NCBI RefSeq assembly: GCF_958298935.1
Contig: NC_084940.1
Span: 6,602,001 to 6,666,000, forward strand
Source of the DNA: Phragmites australis
Lineage: Eukaryota; Streptophyta; Magnoliopsida; Poales; Poaceae
DNA length: 64,000 nt
Direction of reading: 5' to 3'
Shown here: in pieces, positions 34,240 to 45,930 of the stretch
Position numbering within the stretch: the stretch's first letter is position 1
Layout: each line of letters starts with the position of its first letter
The notes under the pieces: model-generated
What the model saw: only the letters and a program-made list of their open reading frames with translations
What the model was told of the DNA's origin: nothing
Database searches by the model: none
Position numbers and translations under genes: made by a program

Positions 34240-36125
34240 ATGATGATGCATGGGCTCCACCACGATTGCGCATAAACATGAGGGTGAGTTGGCAGATTTC
34301 AATCCAGACATCAATGACGATTGACGAGGCCGGGCTTCACTAGGTCGTCGAACTCGAGCGATGGTGCGCACGACCAGCGACGATAAGACGGCCGAGGCAC
34401 GTCAGCTCCTTTCTCTACTCCGGCCAAGAAGCAGCAAAAGGGATTGGGCGAGCCGCTAGCTAGCGGTGACGGTGGCAGCCGGAGTCAGGGAAAAAAAGTG
34501 GTCCCCTACCTTGGCTACATAGAAACGTGAGGGTGAGTTCGTGGAGTGGCAGATTTGGATCTAGAGTTCTAGACATCGACGGCGAGGCCGGAGCTCACTG
34601 GGTTCGTCGGACACGTGATCGTGCCCACAACATGCAAGCACTACTGAAAAAAGTCATAAGCGACAGTGATAACTATCATGTGTGATGACTTTAGCACTTA
34701 TCATCTTAACGTATTACTGATGATTAGTCATAAGTGACGGGTAAATAACTATCACTAATGAGATTATTACTGACGAGTCATAACTTGATCCGTCACTAAT
34801 AAAAATTATAAATGATAGATTATAACTGTAATGTGTCACTTATAAAAAAAATCATAAGTGACGGGTTATATAACTGATAAACGTTTTTCGTATTTTTCAA
34901 ACATGAAAAAAAGTAAAAAATATAATTTTTTCATTCAAGCTATCCCAACGCAGGGGTCATCACCACTCGTTATATGTCACATGCTATTTTTCATACTATT
35001 TTTACACTCTGTGTTCTGTAGGAATCGAACTCTTGACCTCCCTCGCATACGTTGCCCCTTACCACGTCACCCTCACGTGTGTTCTGAATGAAGACATATA
35101 TTTTATCCTTTTAATATTTTTATCCAATGTCTTCATAAGTAACATGTCACAATTATGACCCATCACTTATAACTATTTTTGTTTTGCCGAATTGTAGTTT
35201 GACATGTGATCCAGAGTGGTATTCGGTAAAATATACATAACTTTTACATAGACTATAATTTTGATGTTTTTTTAACTCTACGAACATCTACATAAAAAGT
35301 TATATTCGTTTTTCCGTAACTTTATCGGATTCGGCAAATTTTTAGAGACCAAAAACGGCCTAGAAGATTGAGTTCTCGCCCCCCTTAAGTTTTTACACCA
35401 TTTTTGAAACACGTGTTATGTCCATAGCCCCCACCTCTTACATCAAACTTGAACAGAAATATACAATAGTTTATATTCTAGTATTATTAAGGTGAGAAAA
35501 TTAAGAGAAAAAGAAAATAAAAAATAGTATTACGTTATGTACATATTTACTATATAAGAAAAAAATTAAGTAAGTTGTGATAGAAAACCGATTGACTAAT
35601 ACATCTAATGAATGATTAATTAAAAAATTTGCACCTGCTCTGTTTTATCAAACTAGTCATTAATGACAGGTCACAATTTGATCCTTCACTAATGACTCTC
35701 TAGGACGGCACATCACTGATGAGTTGATCATCAGTGATGTGTCACAACTTAACCCATCATTTATGACTAATCAAAGATGACATGTCACTTATGAGTGGTA
35801 ATAAATGATGGGTCACAACTTAACCTATCACTTATAGCTGGTCTAGGATGACCCGTCACTTATGACTGATAATAAGTGATGGGTCATAATTTGATCTATC
35901 ACTTATGACTGATTTAAGATGATATGTCACTTGTGACTGATAATAAGTGATGGGTCACAACTACAACGTGTTACTATTATCATAAGTTACGGGTTATATT
36001 ATGACCTATCATTAATTGTGTATCTCATTTGTCTATTTTTCACGTAGTGAAGGACGAAGACGGTGGCAGCGTGGTAGCTCCTTTCTTCACTCCGGCCAAG
36101 AAGTAGCAAAACGGGTTATGCGTCA
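34240..36125. repeat. Two-unit tandem repeat (~250 bp) split by a CACTA element
   Basis: Unit 1 (about 34265-34460) and unit 2 (about 34515-34638 plus 36053-36112) share aacatgagggtgagttggca / aacgtgagggtgagttcgtg, 'gacgaggccgg', and ctcctttc...actccggccaagaagcagcaaaa, in the same order. The CACTA insertion at 34639 lies in the middle of unit 2. The unit is GC-rich, with no reading frame I recognise. Confidence 0.6.
34639..36049. mobile_element. Non-autonomous CACTA element, 1.4 kb
   Basis: It starts CACTACTGAAAAAAGTCATA and ends so that its reverse complement is CACTACGTGAAAAATAGACA. The perfect 3-bp duplication aag (34636-34638 and 36050-36052) fits CACTA elements. Both flanks inside carry many subterminal copies of 'cataagtgacgggt' / 'acccgtcacttatg' in either orientation. 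No transposase is present, so it needs an autonomous partner. Confidence 0.88.
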
Positions 36126-38833
36126 TTTTGAGGAGGACGGTGGTGTAAACTTAACAGCACAAGACAAAGCTCACTAGACTGGTCGTGGCGGTGGCGCGGA
36201 GGTAATCCTCGCCAACGACGGACATGGCGTGCAAAAATTGGGCTAGCAGACAAGGTGGCACGCCGTGGACAGGTCCTTGCTACCAGTTAGAGCCGAGGAT
36301 GGATGTGAATCGCCGCAGTTCTCCCCGTGGCACGGTGTTGAGCTCGGAGCTCAAGAGATGGAGAACTGGTGCTGCAGGTGGTTCGGTCCGTCGATCCAAA
36401 CACTTTGACTTCATCGAGGTGAAATCATAGGTGAACAATATACTGTTATTAAACAATGTAGCAACAGCACTGTAGGAACAAGCATGTGACAATCTACTGT
36501 TCACAAACCACTGTAGCATCGAATTCTAACTATCCATTCTTGATCCAATGGCTCACGATGGAGTGAAGTTACCGTGACTTCATTCCACCGTGAAGTCAGA
36601 GGATTCCATTCCCCGATTGTTAGGGTCATGTGGCGTCATTTGCTATCGTTTGCGGTTGGTAGGCACCGCTGTCACACGTCGGCGCTCCTATCCTATCGGT
36701 CGGCTTCGTCATGCGCGCATCGAGGAAAGGGGGCAGCGGGAGGAAGAAGGGTGGGGACGTGGGGTCACCCTAGGTGGTGTGGCTAACTGGTGGGCCAGAT
36801 GTAGGAGGAGAGATCCGGCCGAACTAGATGCAGTCCGTGCTAGCTTTTGCCATTTTTTATTGTTATACAAAAGCAATTTAATTCCTGAAATTTAATCAAG
36901 TTTTTCTTGGCTCAGATCAAGTTCTGAATTTATGGAAAATTCGTCAAAAATACTATAGTGTGTCTTTACCTATTTATAAGTTTCAAGTTTTCATTTGACA
37001 CTAATTTTACGCAGCAATTGTTTCGAGTTTTCGAAAAATAATTCAAGCAAGCTCTCAAAATTTCAGAAAGTCTCCAATAATTCAAGATCACATCCAGAAT
37101 TTCACAGCGCGAATATCTAACATTCATTTAATTTGGAAATCTGAGTTTAGGAGGTTACAAGTGCGATAATGTCAATCTGTTATCTATGTCATAGATAACA
37201 TTGACCCGCATGGAGGCGAAGAGCCAAGGCTGTGATGAGGAGACGAGGACAGAATTGCCTGCCCACAAATTTTGTTCCGTGACGACAATGTTGTGGTGCT
37301 CCCTAGAAGCATAAAGATAATGGGCAAAATTGAATGAGGCGAGGGGCATGATGGCGAGTACGAGCACCCGTGCTTAGCAAAGGTGGCGAAGAACAATTAA
37401 AAGAGATATACAAACACAAGTGAAGGGAAAGTCGTTGCAAAGGTGTTCAGTTGGTCAACATGAAAGAAACGGAGTGGCAATGTGGCATGCATGGGACAAG
37501 AGGATGTCGGATTACACTAACACGTCACATAGCTAAATTAATGGTGTTTATGTAATTGCAGCATACATCACAAGAGGATGCGACGAACACGATACACGAC
37601 CCGTCGCTGGCGAACTTAACTCTACCCACCACCAGCGGACTTAATCTCATCGCCGGCGAACTTGACCTTGCCACCAGTGAACTCAACCCTGCCCGTCGCC
37701 TTTCGACCTCACCGTCCGTGGACGAACTCGATCTTCCCATCCTCTGATGACCCGTTCCAATCTCCAACACCTTCTCTTCGGCGATTTCTCTCTCGTCTTC
37801 TTCAACTCTGGCGCCTACACCTTGTCTTCTTCAATACCTCCGCGACCGTTCATTGAGCTGCATGTGGAGGAGGTTACCCCCGTTGAGCACGAGATCCCAC
37901 AGCTACCTAGATGAGCTCCTTCTGTGTCCACTTCTGCGTCCAAATCCACCGCAGGAATCAGCTCTGATGAAACCTGGCCAGCGACCTAGATGAGCTCCTT
38001 CAAGTTGCCGCCGAGCACCACCTCCACCAGGTGTGTGTGAAGCCAAGCCAATTTCACCTGAACCAAACATGATTTGGAATTTGCTAGCAGTTCGATTTCC
38101 ATTGTGTGATTCAAATGACAACAAAACATAATAATTGGTATTGGAGAGCAATGCAATTCCCTCTTGGATTTGCATTGGAGCCCACTGCAATTCACCCATG
38201 CCAATTCAAGGATCCAAACGGAGCCTTGTAGAATTCCACGCAAGCTCAGGGTATCATGGGAACGAGGAATTGCTTAACTGGAGTAGCTCGTTTCCGTTTG
38301 CTTTGTTTGGGTACGTACAAGGGAAAATATTTCCGATGGAGCATACAAACCCCACGAACTCAAAATCAGAGCAATGTGTGACACTGAAACGCAAATACCA
38401 CTCGGAGAGCTTGGACCGATGTGTTGGAATGTGGCCCATTTAAAATCCATTCATGATAATACAGAGCAAGAAGGATTAGTTCCGTATTGCCAGGTAAGGA
38501 GATGTAGATTAACTTAAATATTTGAGTTCTCTGGCCTCTTTGAAATAGAGAAAATAAGAAATAGAGAGTATACTTTGCTATATTCACACGCACGCGCGCG
38601 CGCGTATTTGCGTATTTTTCGCGTGAATATCCGCGTGACTTGTGACTTGCGACGCGTGGCAGCACAAAATTGCAAGCCCTTTTGCTGCTCTTCCTTTTTA
38701 ATTGTGATCAATGCCATAATCAGCTTTTTTAATCGCGATCAATGCCTTAACTCTGAGGGTTATTGGTCAGTTATGGAGGCTGCAATTGTGGAAATTTTAT
38801 GAGAGAAAACGGCTCCAAGAGGGCAATCATTTC
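36126..38833. other. Mixed intergenic sequence
   Basis: No gene was recognised. The stretch ending near 37166 (ggaaatctgagtttaggagg, then ttaca) looks like the 3' end of a Gypsy-type LTR, but no start was found. At 37560-37900 there is a pyrimidine-rich block with open frames lacking similarity. The end ggatccaaacggagcc at about 38208-38223 resembles a MITE terminus without a visible partner. The run at 38584-38603 alternates C/A and G (cacgcacgcgcgcgcgcg). Confidence 0.4.
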
Positions 38834-38834
38834 C

Positions 38835-38842
38835 CTATAAAT
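38835..38842 (+). promoter_or_regulatory. Possible TATA box upstream of duplication copy 2
   Basis: ctataaat lies about 40-90 bp before a pyrimidine-rich, leader-like stretch (ctctgctcctcattttcttc). The next 250 bp are GC-rich with a GT site at about 39129 (gactgtgagt) that could be a donor. No coding frame with similarity follows. It may be the promoter of a non-coding transcript or of a lost gene. Confidence 0.3.
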
Positions 38843-39476
38843 CCTGGAGACGTCCAGGCTTTTAGGGACAGATCTCTCTGCTCCTCATTTTCTTCTCTAC
38901 CCATCCAGATTGCTGTGCTGCTGGATCTCGCCGGCCCTTCTCCTTGCCGTGCACAAGGTTGGAGGGTGAGCGGTATCTCCGAGCCTCTGCCGTCGTGAAG
39001 CCCGCACGAGGGACGGCAATAAGGTTTCTGGGCAGCGCACCTGCGCGACCGCTCTGCACTGCTTCATCTTCGATCTGCACGGCAGCAAATCGACACATCG
39101 TCAACTTCATCCCTTCATCAACCCGACTGTGAGTTCTTGATGAAACTGATAGATTTTTGGTACTTTTGCTTGTTGCTAGGGTTAAAAGTATGTTCAAATG
39201 TTATAGACCGTAAAATATGCCTTTGTATAAAATCTAAAATTAAATTTTTGCACTTGTTACCAACACGATGCACACCAATGTGCCACTACTCACCCCATAG
39301 AGTGCGGATATGCAGTCCTTATCCATCAAATCACATCAATCATTCGCCTCAAAAAGTTTCGTAGTACAAAATTACTGGTAAATTTTTAAAAGCTAAAGAC
39401 CTTTGTTTTCAAAAGAAGGAAAAAGGTTGACGGATTCTTGCCGTCTTGTCCAGTTGGTCCACACTAAGATCGCTAA

Positions 39477-40115
39477 GAGTCTAACTAGGTTTAGACGATA
39501 TAGCATTCTGGTATTTATTTGTCTATATCATTTTTGGAGCTTGGCTCACGTAATGTAAAATCATTATGTGAGTTTGGATTCGGAAACAAATTTCAATTGC
39601 GTTTCTCTAAGTCAGGCTCGTGGGATGTATGTTTGTTAGGTATATATGTTTTAACTAGGTTTAAATGATGTAGTATTTTGGTGTTTGTTTGTCTGTATCA
39701 TTTTTGGAGTCTGGCTCACGTGATGCAAAATTATTGTGCGAGTTTGGATCTCGGAAACGGATTTCAATTGCGTTTCTCTAGAGCCAGGCTCGCGGGATGC
39801 ATGTCTGGCTCAGAAAATGATGTTATTAGTGTATAATTAGTGAGTATTATTTTAAATTAGATTGAGGTATAATATGATGAATTAAGTACTATAAAATATA
39901 TTTATGCAAAATAAATATCATGTTAACACTTGTTTTTTAATTTCAATCTCATACAACATATACTTATACAGGTAATTAAATACAATCTCTTCTGAGTCAT
40001 ATTGAACATATACAGCTAACCAAACAAATTGCTACTGTATGCATCAGCCTGGCTGAGGTGAGCCTGTCTCTTGGATACGGGTAAGACTCAAGCATGCGAG
40101 CAACCAAACTCCCTG
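39477..40115. mobile_element. Tourist-like MITE 1, TAA target duplication
   Basis: It is flanked by taa at 39474-39476 and 40116-40118. The left end gagtctaactagg and the reverse complement of the right end (cagggagtttggttgc) are weak inverted copies. Duplication copy 1 shows the empty site (cggtaaatggttc at 24118-24130). Inside, about 39483-39649 and 39650-39800 are tandem copies of a 167-bp unit (shared caatttcaattgcgtttctc against ggatttcaattgcgtttctc). Confidence 0.65.
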
Positions 40116-40118
40116 TAA

Positions 40119-40572
40119 GGGTGTGATTGGTTGTCCGTATGCATGAGAGCATTGACCATATATATAGACTAAGGAAAAGCAGGCTGAACTGAGCCATATA
40201 TATTAAAAAGAAGAGTGTTTGATTGGTTATATCTATCTGGACAAGCTGAGCTTAATATATATTTGGTTGATCGAAATTGAGATCGAATGAGCAATGTAAG
40301 AGCTGAGATTGTGATTGTTTGCTTATATGAAGATGATTTTATGACATTGACACGTAGACTAGTTTACATGAACTGATGCAGAAATCTGCATCCACCGAGC
40401 CAGACTGCGAAGAGAATCTAGAATCGAGCCTCACTCCCGAGCTAGCTTACAAACTTATATTTACATCCGCCGGACTAGATTGAAACAGTTTCTGACAACC
40501 AAACATATTTTTTTCTAAAATTATACATATCCACCTAATCAAATTACTCTCATACAGTAACTAATCACACCC
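40119..40572. mobile_element. Tourist-like MITE 2, immediately adjacent
   Basis: It begins GGGTGTGATTGGTTGTCC and ends GTAACTAATCACACCC, inverted copies of about 15 bp. It is flanked by taa at 40116-40118 and 40573-40575. It shares its left target with the right target of MITE 1. The 454-bp body has no coding sequence. A trinucleotide TAA/TTA target and GGGTGTG-type ends fit PIF/Harbinger-derived Tourist elements. Confidence 0.8.
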
Positions 40573-41977
40573 TAAATGTTTCACACGTGACCTTACCTTG
40601 TCGAGGACACGCCGCTTTTGTCTGGGCACGGCTACTAATCTTTGAAGACGCAAGGGGGGAACAGTGAGTTGTGCCACGGTGGAAAAAAAATAGCGTGTGA
40701 GTGGAAGAAACCGTTTGGCACAGTTGACCCTTGTAGCAACCAACCATTTGTTTGATCCTGAAGTGGTTTTAGCCGCTACAGTATCATGTTTATCTCATTG
40801 GTGCATACATTAGTTGCCCATCTCCAAATGTCACATCTGGCAGCCAACTTAATTTAGTCGCACATAATTTTGTTTAATATTTTTCAGGAACAGCAGAAAA
40901 TGCGAACGAGCAAGCAGATGTTACAAAATGGTGGATGTAAAAACTCGAAGGTTCTTTGCTAAGGCGAAGACACCTGCGTTCTCCACTCCAACATTGTCTG
41001 ACGATCCAGCCAGTATTCAGCTGCGCAGAGTTGGCAGAAAGAGAGAAAAGCTCTCGCTCCAGAATCCACATCAATGGCAGCAGTCTGAAACTCTGAATGC
41101 ATCTGCACACGATGCAAACATACCTACCTACAGTCTCACAACGTCCAAAGTAGCCGTGCATGCAATAGCCATGACCGCCATGAGAGCTCCCCTCCCCCCC
41201 CCCCCACTACTCGGTACAGTGCCCGACCAGCGATGCAATGGCCATGGAAGCAAAGTGCACGCATCGACAACGCAGCGGTGCAGCTAGCTCTGTCTTGAAA
41301 CAGTATCGCGGCGAGCAAAATCGCCAATAATTGTACCAGCAGCACGTGTTTGGGAAGTGAAAGGGCAGGGAAAGGCTGCGTCGACTGCGAGTGATTTTCT
41401 CGTCGGCTCGGCCTGCCACGGCCACGATCGTGCGGCAGCCTGAGAGCCAGAGAGGAGGGACGGCCAGGGTCTAGGGTCGTCCGGTCGCTGGCCTTCGAGA
41501 GAGCATCAGGGATGTCTGCAGCCTGCAGGAGTAGGCTGGGCCGGACTTGCTGCTCTCAACTAGCGTTTGATCGTTTGAAATGTCGTAGCCAGTGTGCGTG
41601 TTCGCGTCGCACCGGAGCTGCCCTGCCGGGCTTCCAGAGCGCGTGCATGGCCGGATCATTGATCGAGGACACGTGCATTGTTCATTCACGAATCATTGAT
41701 CGGCTCATGTACGTGTTAATATGTTATACGTGCATTCCTGCTTAATTTCAAACGGACGGAGACGGTGTGAGAGTGAGACGGCCTGAACACAGGTCATTTG
41801 ACTCGAAAACATAATTATTGGGTGCCACTGCTATCAGCGTCCGTGCCAGAGCCAGCGTAAGTCTAAAGCCAATTCATCAGGCCCGTCCGTCCACCCTCAC
41901 CGACGATGCATCGCCACATCACGCGCCCCATCAAACGTCTCAGCCCGGCCGCCGTGGCTTTTCGGCCGTGTGACCGC

Positions 41978-42162
41978 TGTCAGAGATAAGGCTAGCAAAA
42001 TCTATCCGTATTTATGTATTCGGTTTAAACACACGCCTGGCTGTTGGGCGTAGTCGACCATGACTCGATTGTAATCCCGTCGGACTTTCTACCGACCTGT
42101 ATAAATACATGTACGCAGCCTCGAGGGAGATGAGTACGCTTCCGTAGGTTAGCTATTTTGCA
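41978..42162 (+). mobile_element. Short Copia-like solo LTR, 185 bp
   Basis: It starts TGTCAGAGATAAGGC and ends GCTATTTTGCA, with a perfect 5-bp duplication accgc (41973-41977 and 42163-42167). It contains a TATA-like tgtataaatacatg near 42099 followed by a leader-like region, as expected of an LTR promoter. No internal sequence or second LTR is present. Confidence 0.78.
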
Positions 42163-42167
42163 ACCGC

Positions 42168-42933
42168 GTGCACCCCCACGTAGTACCCCCTGCAAAGACG
42201 AGAGGCCGGCCGCGACGGGCGAACGGATAGACGCCTCGGCATCTGCGTGCCCACCCTCCTCCTCGCCACTCGGCACGCCGCTTTACCTCGGCATCCCCAC
42301 GGCTACGTGCCGTCACTTCCGCGAGCGTCCTCGGCGACGGCCACACGCAGAGCGCCCGCCTGTCTGCCTGCCTCGGCCGACACGGTCGATACAGCCCACC
42401 CATGCATCGAATCATGCATGGAGATGGAGGCACAGGGCTTCACCAGTAGCCCCACCGATCTTTGTCCGTGGCCGTGGCCGTCTCGATCTGTCTGTCCGTT
42501 CTGTTCATCTTTTTTCGATAGGAGATCATCGGCCGTCGCCTGCTCGATTGGGCCCTATCGAAGAATCAAAGGTTTCCGTTCGATCTCGGGACGGTAGTCG
42601 CGATACGACGTGTGCTTGTAGGCCATAGCAAGATCGTGCACGATCAGTGATCACCTGACACGGCCGATCGTTCAACACTGACTTTGGGGCGTGGACGCGC
42701 GTTGCATGCATTGCACAGATGACACCACTGGTCGGCTGCATACACAACACTCGTGTCCCCCTCGATGATACCGCTGTCACTTTTGTTTGACGATGGTGTC
42801 GATTGGGTACATTGCACACCATGACTGCAATGGTTGTCAGATCGTGGTAACCTAGAGAATCATTTTTTTGCATTCCATGGAAATCTGATTGATGTGTGTG
42901 TACATGTTACTATTCTTCATCGAATTAGTAAAT
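42168..42933. other. GC-rich intergenic sequence
   Basis: The GC-rich part at 42168-42600 has open frames on several strands with biased Pro/Arg composition and no similarity that I recognise. The rest is ordinary sequence up to the LTR element. No gene is called. Confidence 0.4.
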
Positions 42934-42938
42934 ACTAA

Positions 42939-43553
42939 TGTTGGTGTCGCCATCAAAGGTCCTGATGCCCCTGCTCTGTCATGCTATGTTCATGGGCCAC
43001 TAGCCTTAGAGCCCTTTGGACCCTCCAAGTCCATGACCCAGGCTTTTAGAGTATGTGGATCTCCGAAGGCTGTTGACCACAAAGTTTTTAGGAGGTCATA
43101 GCCCTCTAGAAAGATTAGCCAGAGGAGGTCCATTCGCCGGTCTATACTTGCCATAAAGTGATAGGCATTTAATGTTGATCTAATCGGTGATCGACCTAAC
43201 ATACGGATCAGAGCGGCATTGTAATAAGCGACCGACTGAGCTCTATGCCCCTAAAGCCACTTGCCAGGATAATCACTGCAACTAGTCGTAGCAATATTTT
43301 ATAGGGTTGACCCTATATGCTGGCTGTATAGTTAAGACTTGAGTCTCTATCAATCTTGTAGGAGTATGCTTGTACACTTATACTTTGAATGATAATATAA
43401 ATACTGACACATGGCCATCATGTCCAGAGAGATCTCTCCCGATCATCACTCTGAGCATCATTTTTCTCTCGACTTCTTCTTCAAGCTTGAGCCTTTCCAG
43501 TAGGTTGGCTCTCGCCGTATCTTGTTCGTAAGAGACAAATTATTTCACCAACA
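42939..43553. repeat. Left LTR of the non-autonomous element
   Basis: 615 bp, TGTTGGTGTCGCC...CACCAACA. Compared with the right LTR it lacks about 170-200 bp after its first bases. A TATA-like aatataaata lies near 43391. Confidence 0.78.
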
Positions 43554-44063
43554 ACTGACCCCTTTGACAAAAAAGGTGCTCAGAAAGGGAAAGCTTCTGG
43601 AGCATCGGTACGAGCAAAATTAAAAGGCAAGATGGGAGGCAAAGTCGATGCACAACAATGTTATTTGTACACGAAGAGTACATAAACTATACTCGGCCTT
43701 GCACCTTATAATTAATCTAGTCCTAACAAGCGAGCTAAGTCGTCGCGCCTCCACGAAGTACCACGAGATACGGAGGGCCGTCTTTGCTTGCTACAGCCGC
43801 CAACCCCGTGATCGTAGCTGTGAATGGAGAGACGGCGTGGGTACCCCCCGACGCGAAGACCTCCTTACGAAGATTGAGTATCCTTGAGCCTGAGAAGATG
43901 AGGGTTCCATCTGAAAGGGGTAGGAATCGAAGGCTGTAAAGTCCAATTGCCTCGACGACGATGATTCCTCCCTGACCTCCATATCTTCCATCTTGATCCG
44001 GGCCATGACGTCCTCAAGAATATCCGATGGCACCGATCCATCGAGGTTCCATGGGAGGACAGA

Positions 44064-45930
44064 TCACCTAGAGTCACGCGGGCCACCGGCCTCAAAAACC
44101 CTCCACCACTCATCGATCCCTATGGATGAGTCCTCTAGCTCTTCCTTGACCAAAATATCGACGGCCACCTCTGGGTCCACATGCCCTAGGAATCGTGAGG
44201 TAGGACAAAGCGCTCCATCCGTAGGGGAGGTAGCGTAGGTTTGGGTGATCAAGACGCGTCGGGCCCTCCACTAGAAGTGGCAGCCTTAGCACTCGAGAAA
44301 GTATTGCTTATTGCAGGTTGCCAAACCTGTATGCCCAAATCCTTCTCAAGGGTTAGCTGTGTGGCGCACACATTCTAGCATAACTCACAGATAATAGGAT
44401 AAAAGCACGAAGGAGGCGTAGCCCTGCAAAGTTCAATGAATAAGTCAAGATACATGGAGTAGGAGGGCCGAAGTCAACACGTTGGGCCTCCGAGGCCCCT
44501 TAAGAAAAGAAGAAAACAAACAAAAAAAAGTAAATCCTACTCAGCGCTACACCTCAGAAAGCCTATCCTGTGAAGCATTGCCCGCGAGCGGAGGTTGTTC
44601 CCATGGAGCAATGTCTGGAAGAGGAGGCTACCCCGGAGGCGGCGGTGCACCTAAGGAGGCATCCGGGCATGAAGTCTAACCTCCCATGGAGGTGTCCAAA
44701 CATGGAGCCTCTCGGGTGCTCAACTTTACACGCTCAACTATGAAACGCAGCATCGCGGGTCGGTCGTGCTTCGCCCATACTCCTCGGAGGAAGCCATACA
44801 AAGCGGTGTGGGTCTCCACCAGAGGCGCCTTGGGCCAAAGGCCTTCGACCATGGAGTCTGGCGCTGTCTGCTCCAGCGCTTCGAACTAGCGGAGTCCAGC
44901 ATGGTGCAGCAGCGACAACTGAAACGTCGAGGCCACCTGGACACTCAAGTTAGCAAAAGCCTGAGCAGCGCTGGCCGTCACCCCCGTGACAGTCCAGAGC
45001 CAGTGAAGCATCGGGCCTAGAACTTCTGGGCCGGAGGACAACGGTGGGCCATTAGCACCAAGGCCACCTAGAGCACTCTCAATGGAATGGGCCACCTCTA
45101 TCGTGCACTCGATCAGCCCTTAGCGGTCCATGCATAGTGCCTCCTCCCCTACCCAGGCTTCCCTCCACTCTTGCTGGGTCGTGTCCATCGCAATGCAGAG
45201 GTCCCAGGCTTCGCCCTCGGCAGCCACACGTCCCGCGATGGCCATGTCGATAGATGCCTCCGCAATCTGGCTTTGGCAACATCCAAAACCACGGCCTCCG
45301 CACGTTCCTAGCATGTCATCTCCTCCTACAAATGACCCTCCGCAGCCTTCGCTCGCCTCACGGCCTCCTCCAGGGCGCTGCGAAGCCCTACCGCTTCCTC
45401 CTAAGCGGTGTCTTGGGCCGTCACAAGGGCTCGTTGTTGGAAACAATCTAGCACCTTCTCTAGGAGCAATTGCTACAAAGCACAGCAGAGAAAAGATTAT
45501 GCTAGCAGCCCTAAGGTCGAAACTAGAAAGGCATCATCACGAAACATACCTTCTAGGCCACCACTTCTAGATGCATCGCCACCTCCTTAGGGGGTCTCCG
45601 AGTTAGGGACAGTTCGATCTCCCTGTTCCTAAGAAGAGATAAGGCAGAGGCAAAGGCGCTTGACGCCTCTGGACAGGGTGCGAAGTCATATGGAGTGAGG
45701 GCCTCAAAGTTCAAGGCCCGCTCCAAGACTACTAGGGTGTTCGCTGCGGTGGGTCTAGCTCCACCACCGGCCACGAGGGCCAGGTCAGGGTCCAGAGTGG
45801 CACCCCAAAGCGGCAAAGCAATCACCTCTAGAGTGGTTGCCTTGGGTACCTCAGAAGGAGGTGGCATGTCCTCTGGGGGAGCTAATATCTTTAGTGCGGA
45901 GGCCAAGGTTGGGTCCATTTGAAAGGACAA
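44064..45930 (-). pseudogene. C-terminal half of the 'putative gypsy' ORF, decayed
   Basis: The minus-strand frame at 45930-45553 reads MDPTLASALKILAPPEDM, then TANTLVVLERALNFEALTP and EIELSLTRR. After frame changes come DMAIAGRVAAEGEAWDL (about 45240), MLHWLWTVTGVTASAAQAFA (about 45000) and LVETHTALYGFLRGVW (about 44800). The last block (about 44150-44064) reads GIDEWWRVFEAGGPRDSR. The order and the coiled-coil-like middle resemble the C-terminal parts of grass retroelement proteins carrying the Transposase_28-type N-terminal domain. Several stops and shifts make it non-coding now. Confidence 0.6.

Larger units (their letters stand above)
39268..41957 (+). repeat. Direct segmental duplication, copy 2 (interrupted)
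   Basis: This is the counterpart of copy 1, some 16 kb upstream of it in the window. It matches from 'gtgcggatatgcagtcc' to 'ccgccgtggc'. It carries its own interruptions: two MITEs (39477-40572), a block of about 230 bp at 40650-40880 absent from copy 1, and small differences such as a C run near 41200. The copies are clearly diverged in base sequence, so the duplication is not recent. Confidence 0.78.

Noticed and set aside
35020..35085. tRNA-like 'ggaatcgaactcttgacctc' inside the CACTA element
   Set aside because: It resembles a reversed T-arm only; no complete cloverleaf could be drawn.
38584..38603. Alternating CG/CA tract as a functional Z-DNA element
   Set aside because: The tract is short and nothing around it supports a function beyond a simple repeat.
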